NCBI RefSeq assembly: GCF_021390435.2
Contig: NZ_JAJVCN010000001.1
Location: forward strand, 1,922,001 to 1,986,000
Source: Kibdelosporangium philippinense
GTDB taxonomy: Bacteria; Actinomycetota; Actinomycetes; Mycobacteriales; Pseudonocardiaceae
Direction: 5' to 3'
DNA length: 64,000 bases
Part shown: positions 1-9,737 of the stretch, one piece after another
How the letters are laid out: each line of letters starts with the position of its first letter
How positions within the stretch are numbered: position 1 is the first letter of the stretch
Made by a program: the position numbers and the translations under genes
Notes under the pieces: model-generated
What the model was told of the DNA's origin: nothing
What the model saw: only the letters and a program-made list of their open reading frames with translations
The model's database searches: none

Positions 1-52
1 GGTGATCGTCGAGACCACGACCGGAAAGCAGTACGTCAGCGTGAACGTCTGA
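1..52 (+). CDS. 3' end of a gene entering from the left edge
   Basis: An open frame from the window edge ends at TGA 50-52 and encodes a C-terminus reading VIVETTTGKQYVSVNV. The fragment is too short to assign a family. It is followed at once by a GC-rich hairpin, which supports a real gene end. Confidence 0.45.
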   Translation, partial: VIVETTTGKQYVSVNV

Positions 53-58
53 CTCGCG

Positions 59-92
59 GTCCGCCGTCCCGAGTCGGGGCGGGACGGCGGAC
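59..92. terminator. GC-rich hairpin between convergent genes
   Basis: GTCCGCCGTCCC (59-70) pairs perfectly with GGGACGGCGGAC (81-92) around a 10-nt loop. It lies 7 nt after the stop of the left-edge gene. There is no clear T-tract, which is common for actinobacterial terminators. Confidence 0.6.
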
Positions 93-123
93 AGTGTTTC
101 GTTCGCATCCGGTCGAGTGGATG

Positions 124-158
124 GTCTGCCGTCCCGCCAAGGGGACGGGACGGCAGAC
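124..158. terminator. second GC-rich hairpin, next to the first
   Basis: GTCTGCCGTCCCG (124-136) pairs perfectly with CGGGACGGCAGAC (146-158). It stands 2 nt beyond the stop codon of the minus-strand NmrA-like gene. The arms share TGCCGTCCC-like sequence with the 59-92 hairpin, so the two look like a duplicated terminator unit, one for each convergent gene. Confidence 0.6.
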
Positions 159-160
159 CG

Positions 161-976
161 CTACCACGTCGTGGTGTTCGCGAACGTCTTGAAGTCGCGG
201 GGCGCCCGGCCGAGCGCACGGTCAACCCCGTCGGACACGTGGTCTTCAAGGCCGCGTTCGATCGCGCTGACCACTTCGGCGAAGTCCGCGGCGTCCTGTG
301 GCGGCCAGCCGTCCCGAATGGACTCCGCGACGAACTCGTCCACAGTGAGCGGGACGTATCGAACCTGCCGGCCACCAGCCGCCGAGATCGCCTCCGCCGC
401 CTCGGCCATGGTCACCGCCTGGGGCCCGGACAGTTCGTAGATCTCGCCCGCGTGCTTGTCCTCAGTCAGTGCTGCGACGGCCACGTCCGCGATGTCCTGT
501 GCGTCGACGAACGTCACCCCACCACCGCCCGCGGGCAGCCGGAGTTCCCCGGCCTGCACGGCCGGGGCGAAGAAGCCCTCGCTGAAGTTCTGGGCGAACC
601 AGCCGGGCCGCAGGATCGTCCACGGGATCTCCAGCTCCCGTACGGCTTTCTCGCCTTCGACGTGCGTCAGGCCGGTGGCGTTGGTGTCGCTGCCGTATTC
701 CGGGTTGTCGACACCCCTGCCGGACAACAGCACGACCCGCTCGACCCCGTTGGCCACGGCCTTGTCCACGAACGCCCGGGTCAACGTCGTGCCGTCAAGG
801 GGAACGACGAACACCGCCTTGACCCCAGCCAACGCCCGGTCCCACGTGGACTCGTCGAGCCAGTCGAAACCGGTCTGCCGCGCGCCAACCCGGGCGCTCA
901 CTCCCTGTTCTTCGAGCCGGGAGACCACTCGCTTGCCTGTTTTGCCGGTGCCGCCGAGCACCAATATCGGATCCAT
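161..976 (-). CDS. NmrA-family NAD(P)-binding oxidoreductase
   Basis: A 271-aa cytoplasmic protein of the atypical short-chain dehydrogenase (NmrA/HSCARG) family. It opens with MDPILVLGGTGKTG, whose glycine-rich loop binds the dinucleotide. Further in come VVLLSGRGV and an ILRPGWFAQNF segment typical of NAD(P)H-dependent epimerase-like proteins. The open frame extends upstream to 1297, but that part runs antisense to the divergent AraC gene and is low-complexity, so I chose ATG 976. The substrate cannot be told. The pairing with a divergent regulator suggests a stress- or ligand-induced quinone/aldehyde reductase or a redox sensor; that is inference. Confidence 0.8.
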   Translation of the reverse strand: MDPILVLGGTGKTGKRVVSRLEEQGVSARVGARQTGFDWLDESTWDRALAGVKAVFVVPLDGTTLTRAFVDKAVANGVERVVLLSGRGVDNPEYGSDTNATGLTHVEGEKAVRELEIPWTILRPGWFAQNFSEGFFAPAVQAGELRLPAGGGGVTFVDAQDIADVAVAALTEDKHAGEIYELSGPQAVTMAEAAEAISAAGGRQVRYVPLTVDEFVAESIRDGWPPQDAADFAEVVSAIERGLEDHVSDGVDRALGRAPRDFKTFANTTTW

Positions 977-1057
977 GCCGCTAGTCAAACCACGATCGGT
1001 GAGACGAGCCATGGCTGAAACGCTCGCTGCGATACGTGAGCGTCTACCCTTGACCGG

Positions 1058-1933
1058 GTGGACATGCTCGCGGACTTGCTGGACGGTGTTCGGGCCCGAG
1101 GTGCGCTGTTCAACCAGACATCGATGAACCCGCCGTGGTCGTTGCGGATCGAACTCGGCGTGCAGGTGACGCTGGCGGCGATGCTGCGCGGCCAGGCGTG
1201 GGTGATCAGCGATCAGCCGGTCGAGCTGGGCACGGGCGAGATCGCGATCATCAAAGGGCCGTACACGATCGCCGACGATCCAGGCACGCCACCGCAATAC
1301 CTGGTCAGGAGCGATGACTACTGCATCACCGAATCGGACATCGCCGCGTGCCGGGTAACCGACAGCCCGGCATTACTGCTGAGCGGCGCGTATCCAGGCC
1401 CGATCAGCGAGCGGCTGCTCGACGCGCTCCCGCCCGTGGTCGTGGTGCGCTCGAACCCCCTGATCGATCTGATCACCGCGGAAATGGCGCTGACCAGGCA
1501 AGGGCAGCGGGTGGTGCTCGACCGGATGCTGGATCTACTGCTCGTGACGAGCCTGCGTACGTGGTTCGACGAGCACGACGCCCCGGTCTGGTACCGAACC
1601 GCGGACCCGATCGTGAGCGACGCGCTGCGGCTGATGCACGAAGATCCGGCACGTCCGTGGACCGTGGCTGACTTGGCGACCAAGATCGGCACATCCCGCG
1701 CAGCGCTCGCCCGCAGGTTCACCGCGCAGGTCGGCGAACCGCCGATCGCGTACCTCACCAGTTGGCGCATCGCGATGGCCGCGGACCTTCTTCGGGACAC
1801 GGACGACACGGTCGCGTCGATCGCACGGAAAGTGGGGTACGGCAACGCTTTCGCGCTGAGTGCCGCGTTCAAACGGTTGCGCGGCAGCACGCCATCCGAG
1901 GTCAGGGATGTGGCGCTTAAGCTTGAGCGGTGA
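1058..1933 (+). CDS. AraC-family transcriptional regulator
   Basis: A 291-aa protein with an N-terminal cupin-like ligand domain (about residues 1-180; it carries the GQAWVISDQP and GPYTIADDPG segments of the AraC_binding type). The C-terminal double helix-turn-helix (about 195-285) includes WTVADLATKIGTSRAALARR and the second-helix motif VASIARKVGYGNAFALSAAF. GTG 1058 or ATG 1064 can start it. It is divergent from the NmrA-like gene across 81 bp, the usual arrangement for an AraC regulator and its target. Its stop overlaps the next start by GTGA, so it is probably co-translated with the large STAND regulators. Confidence 0.87.
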   Translation: MDMLADLLDGVRARGALFNQTSMNPPWSLRIELGVQVTLAAMLRGQAWVISDQPVELGTGEIAIIKGPYTIADDPGTPPQYLVRSDDYCITESDIAACRVTDSPALLLSGAYPGPISERLLDALPPVVVVRSNPLIDLITAEMALTRQGQRVVLDRMLDLLLVTSLRTWFDEHDAPVWYRTADPIVSDALRLMHEDPARPWTVADLATKIGTSRAALARRFTAQVGEPPIAYLTSWRIAMAADLLRDTDDTVASIARKVGYGNAFALSAAFKRLRGSTPSEVRDVALKLER

Positions 1934-4900
1934 CCGACTTGATCCTGCTGCCGCGCGTGGCCTTTCGTGGTCGGCAGATCAAGGGTGCCCGGCTGATCGG
2001 GTTGATCGCGCTACTCGCGGGCGACCTGCGCACCGGGTGCGGGATCGCGCGGCTGGTCGAGGGATTGTGGCCGGACAAGCAGCCAGAACACCCGGTGAAC
2101 GCGGTGCAGGTCCTCGTGTCACGTGCCCGTGCGCAACTCGGCCCGGAGACCATCGTCAGCACAGCGACGGGCTACCGGCTCGCGCTCGCTGAGAACGAGG
2201 TCGATACCTCCACGGTGCTGCTCAGCGCGTCCGCCGCCAGCCGCGAATCCCGTGCGGGCGATCACGTGGCCGCGCTCGCGCATGCCGAGGCCGGATTGGC
2301 GTTGTGGGAAGAGGTACCTTCGGTCCAATCGTCTGACGATCCGTTGACCGCGCTTCGGGCCGAGCGGGTGCTGACGTACCAATCGCTTGTTCGAGTTCGT
2401 GCCCTGACCCTGTCCAGGTTGGGACGGCACGCCGCCGCCGTTGCGGATCTGACGGCCTTGGTGGCAGAGTCCCCTCGCGACGAGGAACTGCTGCTGGAGT
2501 TGTTGCGCTGCGAGCACGCCACGATCGGCGCGGCCGCGGCTTTGACACGATACGACGAGTATCGGCGGTTATTGCGGGACGAACTGGGCACTGACCCTGG
2601 CCCGGCCTTGCAAGCCATGCACCAGCAGTTGCTGGAAGGACGGTCGCCTACTGTCCGATATGGAGTGCTGTACGACGCAAACCCTTTGCTGGGCAGGTCG
2701 TCTGACATCGCAGCTGTGACTTCGTTAATGCGTACGTCAAGAGTGACGTCCATTGTCGGGACAGGCGGTTTGGGCAAGACGCGGCTTGCGCACGTCGTGA
2801 GCAGGCAGGCAGATCAGCGCGCTGTGTATTTCGTCCCGTTTGTCGGACTTGCCGAGGGTGTTTCCGCAGCGGTCGAGTCCGCAGTGGAGACCACGGACCT
2901 GGCCAACGCGCTCAGCGGAGCGTTGCTGGTCCTTGACAACTGTGAGCATGTCCTAGACGAGGTCGCGGACCTGGTGCGGACCTTGGTGTCGTCCACTGAG
3001 GACGTGCGTGTGCTGACGACCAGTCGTGCGCCGCTTGGTCTGTCCTCCGAGGCTGTCTACCTGTTGCCAGAACTGGACTTGCCGGTCGCTGTCGAGTTGT
3101 TCCGGCAGCGCGCCACTGCTGCCCGCCCTGGCGTCAGCTTGCCGAGTGAAGCAGTGGAGCAGTTGTGCCGCAGGCTTGATGGCCTTCCGCTCGCGTTGGA
3201 ACTGGCGGCCGCGCGGGTGCGGGTGATGTCCGTCGAGGAGATCCTCCACCGGCTGAGTGACCGGTTCACGTTGCTGCGTGGAGGAGCGCGGGACTCGCCC
3301 GAACGGCACAAGACGCTGCAGTCCGTTGTCGAGTGGAGCTGGCAGTTGCTCGACCCTGCCGGGCAGGCGGCTTTGCCTGTGCTGTCGGTGTTTCCTGGCG
3401 GTTTCACCGCTGAGGCCGCGGCACACTTGCTCGGTTCCGACGACGTGCTCGAACATTTGGTGGACCACTCGCTGCTCAAGGTGGTCGAGACCAAGGCCGG
3501 AACTCGGTTCCGAATGTTGGAGACGGTCCGCGAGTTCGGTGCGTTGCGACGTGGTCCGGACGCCCTCGCGCGATTCCTCGCATGGGCAAGGGACTTCGGG
3601 CGTGCCAACTACGAGTCGTTATTCTATACCAATCCTTATGCTGGAGCCGATCTCATCCGGTCCGAGCAGGACAATCTGCTGCACGCGTTGCGCATCGGGC
3701 TCGCGACCGACGACGCCCCAACCGTCGCGGCAACGGCCGCCGTGCTCGCGGCATTGTGGACGGTCGAGTCGAACTATCCGAGGCTGCACACGCTGAACAA
3801 GCAGATCGCGTGGATTCTCTCGCACTACCACCCGGAACCCGAATTCGTCGACGTGACAAGGGCGGCTGCCGTCCTGTGCACCTCGAACCTGTTCGCGGTC
3901 GAAGGACCCCAGCCAAGCCGCGTCTTGCTTGTGCTGCGCAGGCTGCCTGCTGAACCAGTTGGCAACAGTCCGCTGCGGGCAGCCTCGCTCGCCCTTGCCG
4001 CCGCGCCGGAATATTGGGCGGACAACCAGGCTACGCTGAAAGCGTTGTGTGATCACACGAATCCACTTGTGGCGGGATTCGCCAACGGCGTCGCCAGCTA
4101 TGTTTACCGAGGGTTGAATGACCTTGAGTCGGCGGTCACGGCGGTGGACCGCGCGATCAAAGCGTTGTCCACAACGGATTGTCCGTGGTTACAGGTCGCC
4201 GCGTTCGGGGTGGGCGCCGGGATGTGCTTCCACGCGGGCCTGTCGGCGAAATCGCGGGCGTACATGCAGATGTCGTTGCCGTTGCTTGAGCGGCTGGGCG
4301 CGTGGTCGGACGTCGCCCAGATCCGCTGGGGAATGGTCCAGGTCAACCTGCACCTCGGCGAGATCGACGAAGCCGAACGATGGCTGGCGCTGACGGCGCT
4401 CAACAAGGCCGACGACATCATCAACGGGTTGCTGCCCGTTGCCGGTGCCCGTGCCGAGATCGCGCTGGCGCGTGGTGAGATCGACGCTGGGCTGCGCCAG
4501 TGGCGGCGTGCCGTCGAACAGATGCGCAACGCCAAGTCCAGGACGTTCACTGTCGAAATACCAGGCATGGCGCCATGGGTATTGGAACACGAGGCCATCG
4601 CCATCGTGGCGCACGCTCAGTACGGCAGGCTCGACCTCGTGGCGGATCTGGTCGGCACGTTGCCGGGCAAACTGGTGACGTTGCTGAAAAACCCGACAAC
4701 CGCGCCATCGCCCTACATTGTCGACCACGCGCTGATCGGCGTCGTGCTCATCGCACTGTCCTATGTGAACCTCGGCGACGCGCCACGGATGGTCGCATTG
4801 GCCCAGCGGTTCCAGTACCTGGGCGGGTTTCAGCCGACCATGTCCGTCCCGCGTGTCCGTCAACTGCCTGACAGTGTGGACACACAGGCCTATGAGCAGG

Positions 4901-4974
4901 CGGTCGCGGAGTTCGCGACCATGCGTACGATCGATCTTCGCCCCGCAGTGCTGGCCATGTTGGAGGCGCGGTGA
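1930..4974 (+). CDS. SARP/AfsR-type STAND transcriptional regulator, copy 1
   Basis: A 1014-aa multidomain regulator. An OmpR-type winged helix (about residues 5-85) is followed by a bacterial transcriptional activation domain (about 95-240). Next is an NB-ARC/STAND ATPase with P-loop GTGGLGKT (about 276), Walker B LLVLDNCEH (about 332), a TTSRAPLGL sensor motif and GLPLALE (about 417). A long helical C-terminus (about 560-1010) looks like degenerate TPRs. Families of this shape activate pathway genes after ligand- and ATP-dependent assembly. The start GTG 1930 overlaps the AraC stop by 4 nt and its own stop overlaps the next copy by 4 nt. No biosynthetic cluster is adjacent, so the target is unknown. 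Confidence 0.85.
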   Translation: MTDLILLPRVAFRGRQIKGARLIGLIALLAGDLRTGCGIARLVEGLWPDKQPEHPVNAVQVLVSRARAQLGPETIVSTATGYRLALAENEVDTSTVLLSASAASRESRAGDHVAALAHAEAGLALWEEVPSVQSSDDPLTALRAERVLTYQSLVRVRALTLSRLGRHAAAVADLTALVAESPRDEELLLELLRCEHATIGAAAALTRYDEYRRLLRDELGTDPGPALQAMHQQLLEGRSPTVRYGVLYDANPLLGRSSDIAAVTSLMRTSRVTSIVGTGGLGKTRLAHVVSRQADQRAVYFVPFVGLAEGVSAAVESAVETTDLANALSGALLVLDNCEHVLDEVADLVRTLVSSTEDVRVLTTSRAPLGLSSEAVYLLPELDLPVAVELFRQRATAARPGVSLPSEAVEQLCRRLDGLPLALELAAARVRVMSVEEILHRLSDRFTLLRGGARDSPERHKTLQSVVEWSWQLLDPAGQAALPVLSVFPGGFTAEAAAHLLGSDDVLEHLVDHSLLKVVETKAGTRFRMLETVREFGALRRGPDALARFLAWARDFGRANYESLFYTNPYAGADLIRSEQDNLLHALRIGLATDDAPTVAATAAVLAALWTVESNYPRLHTLNKQIAWILSHYHPEPEFVDVTRAAAVLCTSNLFAVEGPQPSRVLLVLRRLPAEPVGNSPLRAASLALAAAPEYWADNQATLKALCDHTNPLVAGFANGVASYVYRGLNDLESAVTAVDRAIKALSTTDCPWLQVAAFGVGAGMCFHAGLSAKSRAYMQMSLPLLERLGAWSDVAQIRWGMVQVNLHLGEIDEAERWLALTALNKADDIINGLLPVAGARAEIALARGEIDAGLRQWRRAVEQMRNAKSRTFTVEIPGMAPWVLEHEAIAIVAHAQYGRLDLVADLVGTLPGKLVTLLKNPTTAPSPYIVDHALIGVVLIALSYVNLGDAPRMVALAQRFQYLGGFQPTMSVPRVRQLPDSVDTQAYEQAVAEFATMRTIDLRPAVLAMLEAR

Positions 4975-7900
4975 CCGAGCTGGTTCTACTGTCGCGAGTG
5001 GAGTTTCGCGGCAGACAGATCAATGGTGCCCGGCTGATCGGCCTGCTCGCCATGCTGGCCCGCGACCTGCGCACCGGGTGTGGGCTCGTCCGGCTGGTCG
5101 ACGGCCTGTGGCGGGACAAACGGCCGGAAAATCCGATCAACGCGGTTCAGGTTCTTGTCTCAAGGGCTCGCTCGCAACTCGGGCCGGGTGTTATCGTCAA
5201 CACATCGACCGGTTATCGGCTCGCACTGTCCGAAACGGACGTTGACGTGTCAGTGGTGGTGTCCAGTGCTTCCGATGCCGCTCGGCATTCACGGAATGGC
5301 GACCACGCGACCGCGCTCATGCATGCCAAGGTGGGACTGGCTTTCTGGGCTGAGCCGCCGTCGATCGAGCCGGGCGAGGATGCTCTTTCGGTACTGCGTG
5401 CCGAGCGGGCGGATACGTACCAATCACTTATTCGGATACACGCGCTGTCGCTCTCGCCTGAGCCGCTACGCCGAAGCGCTCTCGGCGCTGTCTCCTTTGG
5501 TCGCCGACCATCCGCGCGATGAGGAACTCCTGTTGGAGCTGTTGCGCTGTGAGGAAGCCATTGTCGGCCCTTCGGCGGCGGTGGCTCGGTACGAGGGCTA
5601 CCGAAGATCACTGCGCGAAGAGCTCGGTACCGAGCCTGGTCTGAGACTGCGCTCACTGCACCAGCGGTTGCTGCAAGGGCAGGCACCAGCTGTCCGATTT
5701 GGAGTGCTGCACGACCCCAATCCTTTGCTGGGCAGAGAAGACGATGTCACCGCTGTGTCGAAGCTGCTTGGGGCCTCGCGAGTGACCTCTATCGTGGGCA
5801 TCGGCGGGCTCGGCAAGACCAGGCTCGCACACGTGGTGAGCAGACATGCCGAGCAACGAGTCGTATACTTCGTGTCGTTGGCGGGTATCACATCGGGAGT
5901 GCTGGCCGAAGTTCAGTCCATAGTAGACAATGTCGATGTCGTGCAGGCACTAGGCAGTAGTCGCGCGTTGTTGGTGCTTGACAACTGTGAGCATGTCCTC
6001 GACGAGGTCGCCGATCTTGTCCATAGGCTGATGACACAGACCGAAGATGTCCGAGTGCTGACGACCAGCCGTGCGCCACTGGGATTGTCTGCCGAAGCCG
6101 TGTACCCGTTGCCGGAACTGGATTTGCCGACCGCAGTCGAGCTGTTTACACAGCGCGCCCTGGCCGCCCGTCATGATGTGACGCTTCCCAGCGCTGTCGT
6201 GGAAGAGTTGTGCCACAAGCTCGACGGGCTCCCGCTAGCGCTGGAACTGGCCGCGGCGCGGGTGCGTGTGATGTCCGTGGAGGAGATCGCTAGTAGACTG
6301 GCAGATAGGTTCACGTTGCTGCGCGGGGGAGCGCGCGATTTGCCGCATCGGCACCATACGCTTTCGGCGGTCGTCGAGTGGAGCTGGCAGCTGTTGGACC
6401 CGGCTGGACAGGCAGCATTGCCAGTCCTGTCGGTGTTCCCCGGTGGTTTCACAGCTGAGGCTGCGGCACACCTGCTCGGGTCGGACGACGTGCTCGAACA
6501 CCTGGTGGCCCATTCTCTGCTCAAGGTTCGGGAGGACAAGGCGGGTACGCGGTTCGTGATGCTGGAGACGGTCCGCGAATTCGGTGCGCTGCGCCGTGAT
6601 CCGGCAGTCACGACGTCGTTCCTGGCCTGGGCAAAGGACTTCGGCATCACGTACTTCGAAGCTCCTTTCCTCAGTGGCTCTGTTGCCGCGGTCGAGACGA
6701 TCCGGGCCGAGCAGGACAACCTGATGCACGCGATGCGCCTCGGGGTCGCGCTTGGTGACGCTCCGACCGTAACCGCGACAACTGCCGCGCTCGCCGCGTT
6801 GTGGGTGGCTGAGTCCAGCTATCAGCGTGTAGCCGCGCTGACCAATGAGACGGCGTGGATGTTGTCGCACTACCAGCCCGAGCCGGAATTGGTCGACGCT
6901 CTGCTGGCGGCCTCCGCGTTGTGCATTTACGGCTCTTTCGCGACGGTAGGCGCTCGCGCGGGACGGTCGTTGTACAACCTCCGCAGGCTTCCTGTCGGCG
7001 ATCCTGGTGACAGCGTGGTTCGCGCGTCTGCGAAAGTGCTGGCGTCCGCACCGGAGTACTGGGGCGACGAGTACAGCTCGCTGGAGAAACTGTGCGCCGA
7101 CCCGCACCCGTTCGTTGCCGGGTTCGCCAACGTCCTGTTCAACTACCGATACGGGTCTGTGAAGGACCCGGGTCGTGCGATCGCCTCGGCGAAACGCGCG
7201 GTCGAGGCGTTCTCCCCGGTCGATCACCCTTGGCTGCACACCGCCGCGCGGTCGTATCTGGGCAGTACCTATTTCCACTGCGACCAATTGGCGCAGGCGA
7301 AGGAGTACATGCTCGCCACATTGCCCTTCCACGAGCAGATGGGGGCAACCTGGCAAGTCGCCCAGATCCGCTGGGCCATGGTCGCGATCAGCCTCGGCCT
7401 CGGTGACATCGACGAGGCCGAGCACGGGCTGGCGCTCACGGCATTGAACGGGGTCGACGACTTCGCTGGTGAACTGCTGCCCGGGCCGGGCTTGCGCGCG
7501 GAGGTGGCGCTGGCGCGTGGCGACATCGACACCGGGTTGCGGCGCTGGCGGCACGCCATCGACCAACTCGGCACCCAGCGTGGGGAAGGTTTCCTCGCCA
7601 CCACCCCAGGGTTGGAGGTGTGGGTACTGGAATGCCGCGCTGCGGCGGTGGTGGCGCATGCCCAGCATGGCAGGCTCGACTTGGTCGCTGACGTGGCCGC
7701 GGGTCTGCCGGACACGTTGGCAGGGTTGCTGACCGAACGATCGACCTCGTCGGCCGCGTCTGTTCAGGACATCCAAGTGATCGGTGCGTTGCTCGTCGCG
7801 CTGGCCTACGTCAACCCGGAACGTGCGCCGCGGATGATCGCTTTGGCCGAGCGGTGCCATTACTTGCGCGGCTATCGGCCGACCATGGCTTCGGATCGGG

Positions 7901-8016
7901 TGCGATCGCTGGCCGAACGCGTGGACAAGGCTACATATGGGGTGCCAGTCACGGAGTACGCGGCCCTGGCGGATGACGAGCTACGGTCAGCGGCTTCGCT
8001 TATCCCAACCCGCTGA
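4971..8016 (+). pseudogene. SARP/STAND regulator, copy 2, frameshifted
   Basis: A tandem paralogue of the preceding gene with the same domain order and long near-identical stretches, especially around the NB-ARC helical region. Translation from GTG 4971 stays homologous up to about 5455 (..IRIHALSLS) and then terminates out of register at 5522. Homology resumes in the +1 frame at about 5457 (RLSRYAEAL..) and runs to TGA 8014-8016. Copy 1 has RALTLSRLGRHAAAV here, so loss of two bases of a CGCG step near 5455-5458 explains the break. The remaining ~850 codons, including P-loop GIGGLGKT, Walker B and GLPLALE, are open, so the lesion looks recent or is a sequencing error. Confidence 0.8.
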
Positions 8017-9405
8017 GCAGAGGTGCCCAGTGCGGATCGGACAGCCTGGCATCGTTCAACTCCGGATGGCCGCGGACCACGCGCTCGGACACGGCGTGAT
8101 GGGTCGCGACGGCTACGAGGAGCTGTTCGGCGTTCCGCTGCGTCAACGCGTCGAGAATGGCGAGCCGGATCGGCCTGATATCCCGATCTCGGCGGTCAGC
8201 GTGCTGGAATCCGGCCCGTAGACATCCGTGATGACAGTGATCACGACGCGATCGAGCATCCGTGACAGCGCGCCCAAGAGCGGATCGTGCGTGGCGTCGA
8301 CGAACGTCACCAGGAACCGCTCAACCTGCGGGCCGAGCACGCCTGCCGTCTCACCCGTGATCCCGTCGATCGCTTCCCTGAGCGCGTTGATGTCGTCCTC
8401 GGTCGCACGCTCGATCGCAAGCGTCGCGGCATGACCGTGCAGGACTCCGGCGAGGCACACGACATCCGTGACCCCGGAGTGCTCGAACCTGAGGAGCATG
8501 CCGAGGGAGGTGCCTACGACACCGGACGCGGACCCGGTGACGTAGGCGCCACTGCCATGCTGGATCTCGATCAAGCCCATCAGGCTCAATCCACGGACCG
8601 CCTCGCGGATGGTGTTCACGCTGACGCCGTATCGCGCGGCGAGTTCCTTCTCGGTCGGCAGCCGCTCACCCCGCGCGATCTCGCCAGCACAGATCTGGTC
8701 ACGCAACATGGCGAAGATCTGGTCGGAGGCGCGAGTACGAAGCGGAGCACCCTCAAGCATCTGGCTCTGGTAGACGAACGGATCGCCTCCCGACGTGACC
8801 AGAAAGGTTGGGGGAGCGTCCCTGAAATCCTTGCGACGCAATGGGCTCAGCCGTGGGTCGCCCAGTGGCACGCCGCCCGCGTACAGTTCGGCGACGCCGT
8901 CGAGGACTTCTTGCTCATTGTTCGTGACGAGGCTTTCAGGCAGGTGGTCGTCGAGGCCGAACAGACCGCTGACCAGGATCTCGCCAGCGAGATTTCGGTT
9001 GGCGGTCACGGTCGCGAGGTTGGCGCCGACACTGTCGCCACCGAGCGCGATACGTTTGGGATCGCCGCCGTATTCTTCGATGTTCTTGCGGGTCCAGGCG
9101 ATGGCCGCGTTGGCGTCTTCGAGGGCGGCCGGAAAGAGGTGCTCCGGGGCGAGCCGGTAGTCCACGGACACCACGACGCACGGACCCCGGGCAGCCACCT
9201 CCCGGCAGAGCACGTCGGACGCCTCAAGATCGCCTCGGACAAAAGCGCCACCGTGCAGGTAGACAAGGACAGCGGTGTTCGTGTCCTCAGTGGAGCGGCA
9301 GATCCGCACACCTGGCGGCCGGACTTCGGTTATCTCGGCGATGTCCCTGCGTGGGCCTGGGTCGAAGCCCTTTGGTTCGGCGCGGAATTCCTGGACGTCA
9401 AGCAC
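8000..9405 (-). pseudogene. alpha/beta-hydrolase fused in frame to a frameshifted GntR/FadR regulator
   Basis: From GTG 9405 the first ~215 residues are an HSL-type alpha/beta hydrolase, with oxyanion motif HGGAF, nucleophile elbow GDSVG and the acid-bearing SGGDPF. The C-terminal segment that should hold the catalytic His is missing. At MLEGAP (about 8760) the frame runs into a GntR winged helix (LPTEKELAARYGVSVNTIREA) and an FCD ligand domain. The open frame stops at 8143. The FCD end continues in another frame from about 8195 (IRPIRLAILDALTQ) to TAA 8000-8002, so one base is probably missing near 8195. The simplest reading is a deletion that joined two genes, then a frameshift. The gene overlaps the convergent STAND gene by 17 nt. 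Confidence 0.7.
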
Positions 9406-9640
9406 TGCGCAGCACTTCCTTCCGATCAGCCAAAAGCAAGGCCGTTGCGGCGACGCCGCCGATCAGGCAGCTGATGGCGATGTACCAGGCGACCACCCAG
9501 CCGCTGCCCTACACGGTCACCAAAGTTTGAGCGACGACAGGCGCGGCGCCACCGCCAAGCACACTGCCGATGTTGAAAGCGAACGAACTGGCCGCGCGTC
9601 TTCTCCGCGGGCCGCCCCTAACCATCACCGGCTCGATCCG
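9398..9640 (-). pseudogene. C-terminal remnant of an MHS-family (MFS) metabolite:H+ symporter
   Basis: Reading the minus strand in one frame gives ASSFAFNIGSVLGGGAAPVV, then an in-frame TAG, then GSGWVVAWYIAISCLIGGVA and a short charged tail ending at TGA 9398-9400. This matches the last two membrane helices of metabolite:H+ symporters (ShiA-like). The stop overlaps the GTG start of the hydrolase, so the two were once an operon. The N-terminal ~80% is gone. The rest of the stretch 9641-9737 shows nothing recognisable. Confidence 0.6.
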
Positions 9641-9737
9641 TGGCTACCCTTGTCCCCGCAGAGCGCGAACGCTTCGGCCCATGGCTATATCGGTAAAGCC
9701 TGCGAGGTCGGGCAGCCCGTTGGCTCGCTCTTGGCCA

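Noticed and set aside
6235..7860. 541-aa minus-strand open frame
   Set aside because: Antisense to the second STAND regulator. It is Arg/His-rich without any domain and arises from high-GC codon structure.
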